A stretch of DNA of 6,090 bases from an uncultured Thiomonas sp. (GTDB lineage: Bacteria; Pseudomonadota; Gammaproteobacteria; Burkholderiales; Burkholderiaceae_C), in NCBI GenBank assembly GCA_937927695.1, contig CALBRU010000365.1, positions 1 through 6,090 on the forward strand, written 5' to 3'. The notes below the pieces were generated by a model. It made no database searches. It was not told the origin of the DNA and saw only the letters and a list, made by a program, of their open reading frames with translations. Both the position numbers and the translations under genes were made by a program. Positions 4,984 to 6,090 of the stretch are shown here, piece after piece. Numbering within the stretch: the first letter of the stretch is position 1; the number at the start of each line of letters is the position of its first letter.

Positions 4984-6090
4984 CGCTCCAGCGCCATGGC
5001 CACGCCCATGCCGCCGCCGATGCACAGCGAAGCCAGGCCTTTCTTCGCATCGCGCTTGTTCATCTCGTGCAACAAAGTCACCAGAATGCGGCAACCGCTG
5101 GCGCCGATGGGGTGGCCGATGGCAATGGCGCCGCCGTTGACGTTGACCTTGGCGGTATCCCAGCCCATCTGCTGGTTCACGGCGATGGCCTGTGCGGCAA
5201 ACGCCTCGTTGATCTCCATGAGGTCGAGTTCCTGCGGCGTCCATCCGGCGCGCGACAGGCAGCGGGTGGACGACGGCACCGGCCCCATGCCCATATAGGC
5301 CGGATCGAGACCGGCGTTGGCATAGGCCCGGATGGTCGCCAGCGGCTTGAGGCCGAGCTCAGTGGCGCGCCGGGCCGACATCACCACCACCGCTGCAGCG
5401 CCATCGTTGAGGCCCGAGGCATTGCCTGCGGTGACCGTACCCGCTTTGTCGAACGCCGGACGCAGCCCGCCGAGACTCTCTGCCGTCACGCCATGCCGCA
5501 CGAACTCGTCGGTGGCAAACGAGATGGGGTCGCCTTTTCTCTGCGGCAGCATCACCGGCACGATTTCACCGGCGAAACGCCCGGCTTTCTGCGCCGCCTC
5601 GGCCTTGTTCTGGCTGGCGGCGGCAAAGGCATCCTGCATTTCGCGGGTGATGCCGTATTTCTTAGCCACGTTCTCGGCCGTGGTGCCCATGTGGTACTGA
5701 TTGAACGCATCCCACAGGCCATCATTGACCATGGTGTCGATCATCTTCCAGTCACCCATGCGTTGGCCGTCGCGCGAGCCCGGCAGCACATGCGGCGAGG
5801 CGCTCATGTTCTCTTGCCCGCCGGCCACCACGATGTCGGCATCGCCATCGCGGATCGCCTGGGCGGCCAGCATCACCGACTTCAGGCCGGAGCCGCAGAC
5901 TTTGTTGATGGTCATCGCGGGCACCATGTCCGGCAAGCCTGCCTTGATGCTGGCCTGACGCGCCGGGTTCTGCCCACAGCCCGCTTGCAGCACTTGCCCG
6001 AAGATGACCTCGGACACTTGCCCTGGCTCAAGCTTGGCGCGCGCGACCGCCTCCTTGATGACCAGAGCGCCCAGATCGACCGCCGACACT
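4980..6090 (-). CDS. phaA: Acetyl-CoA C-acetyltransferase PhaA (beta-ketothiolase), N-terminus cut off by the right edge
   Basis: Biosynthetic thiolase that condenses two acetyl-CoA into acetoacetyl-CoA, the first step of PHB synthesis, as a cytoplasmic tetramer. The 369 visible residues include all catalytic elements. The nucleophile Cys65 of the fragment lies in INKVCGSG (Cys88/89 in full-length family numbering). Also present are NEAF (294-297), His326 in GGAIAIGHPIGASG, and the acid/base Cys356 in CIGGGMG. Family proteins have about 392-394 residues, so some two dozen N-terminal residues lie outside the window. The GTG at 6089-6087 is an internal valine codon, not the true start. An FadA/PaaJ-type degradative thiolase is less likely given the directly following phaB and phaR. 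No phaA promoter or ribosome binding site is visible because of the truncation. Confidence 0.95.
   Translation of the reverse strand, partial: VSAVDLGALVIKEAVARAKLEPGQVSEVIFGQVLQAGCGQNPARQASIKAGLPDMVPAMTINKVCGSGLKSVMLAAQAIRDGDADIVVAGGQENMSASPHVLPGSRDGQRMGDWKMIDTMVNDGLWDAFNQYHMGTTAENVAKKYGITREMQDAFAAASQNKAEAAQKAGRFAGEIVPVMLPQRKGDPISFATDEFVRHGVTAESLGGLRPAFDKAGTVTAGNASGLNDGAAAVVVMSARRATELGLKPLATIRAYANAGLDPAYMGMGPVPSSTRCLSRAGWTPQELDLMEINEAFAAQAIAVNQQMGWDTAKVNVNGGAIAIGHPIGASGCRILVTLLHEMNKRDAKKGLASLCIGGGMGVAMALER

Overview
The window looks like ordinary chromosomal DNA from a GC-rich betaproteobacterium, most likely of the order Burkholderiales. The main reason is the gene order phaA-phaB-phaR on the minus strand. 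PhaB has the same length (246 residues) and the same catalytic numbering (Ser140, Tyr153, Lys157) as the Cupriavidus necator enzyme. By analogy with phaC-phaA-phaB-phaR operons, a PHA synthase gene phaC would be expected just beyond the right edge, but this cannot be seen here. I could not assign genus or species.

Layout from left to right. Positions 1-355 (minus) hold the N-terminal 118 residues of an acetate uptake transporter of the GPR1/FUN34/YaaH (SatP) family, cut by the left edge. Positions 356-597 are a divergent intergenic region with several small palindromes and repeats. A TauE/SafE-family membrane permease (598-1404, plus) follows, then a possible weak terminator. Next is a small exported, cysteine-free protein of unknown function (1538-2032, plus). 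This meets the minus-strand cluster end to end with a 28-base gap. Read in its own direction (right to left), that cluster is phaA (acetyl-CoA C-acetyltransferase, cut by the right edge), phaB (acetoacetyl-CoA reductase), phaR (PHA synthesis repressor) and rimO (ribosomal protein S12 methylthiotransferase).

How the genes fit together. PhaA condenses two acetyl-CoA to acetoacetyl-CoA. PhaB reduces this with NADPH to (R)-3-hydroxybutyryl-CoA, the monomer for polyhydroxybutyrate (PHB). PhaR senses the polymer and represses PHB-associated genes. RimO is a housekeeping translation-modification enzyme, probably carried at the end of the transcript. The acetate transporter 3 kb away could feed acetyl-CoA into the same pathway, but it has its own promoter region and the link is only an inference. 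The TauE-like permease may move a sulfur-containing anion or another organic anion.

I found no mobile element, CRISPR array, RNA gene or clearly new multi-gene system. The least explained items are the exported cysteine-free protein, the palindrome in front of the permease gene, and repeated 8-base words in the gaps on either side of phaB.
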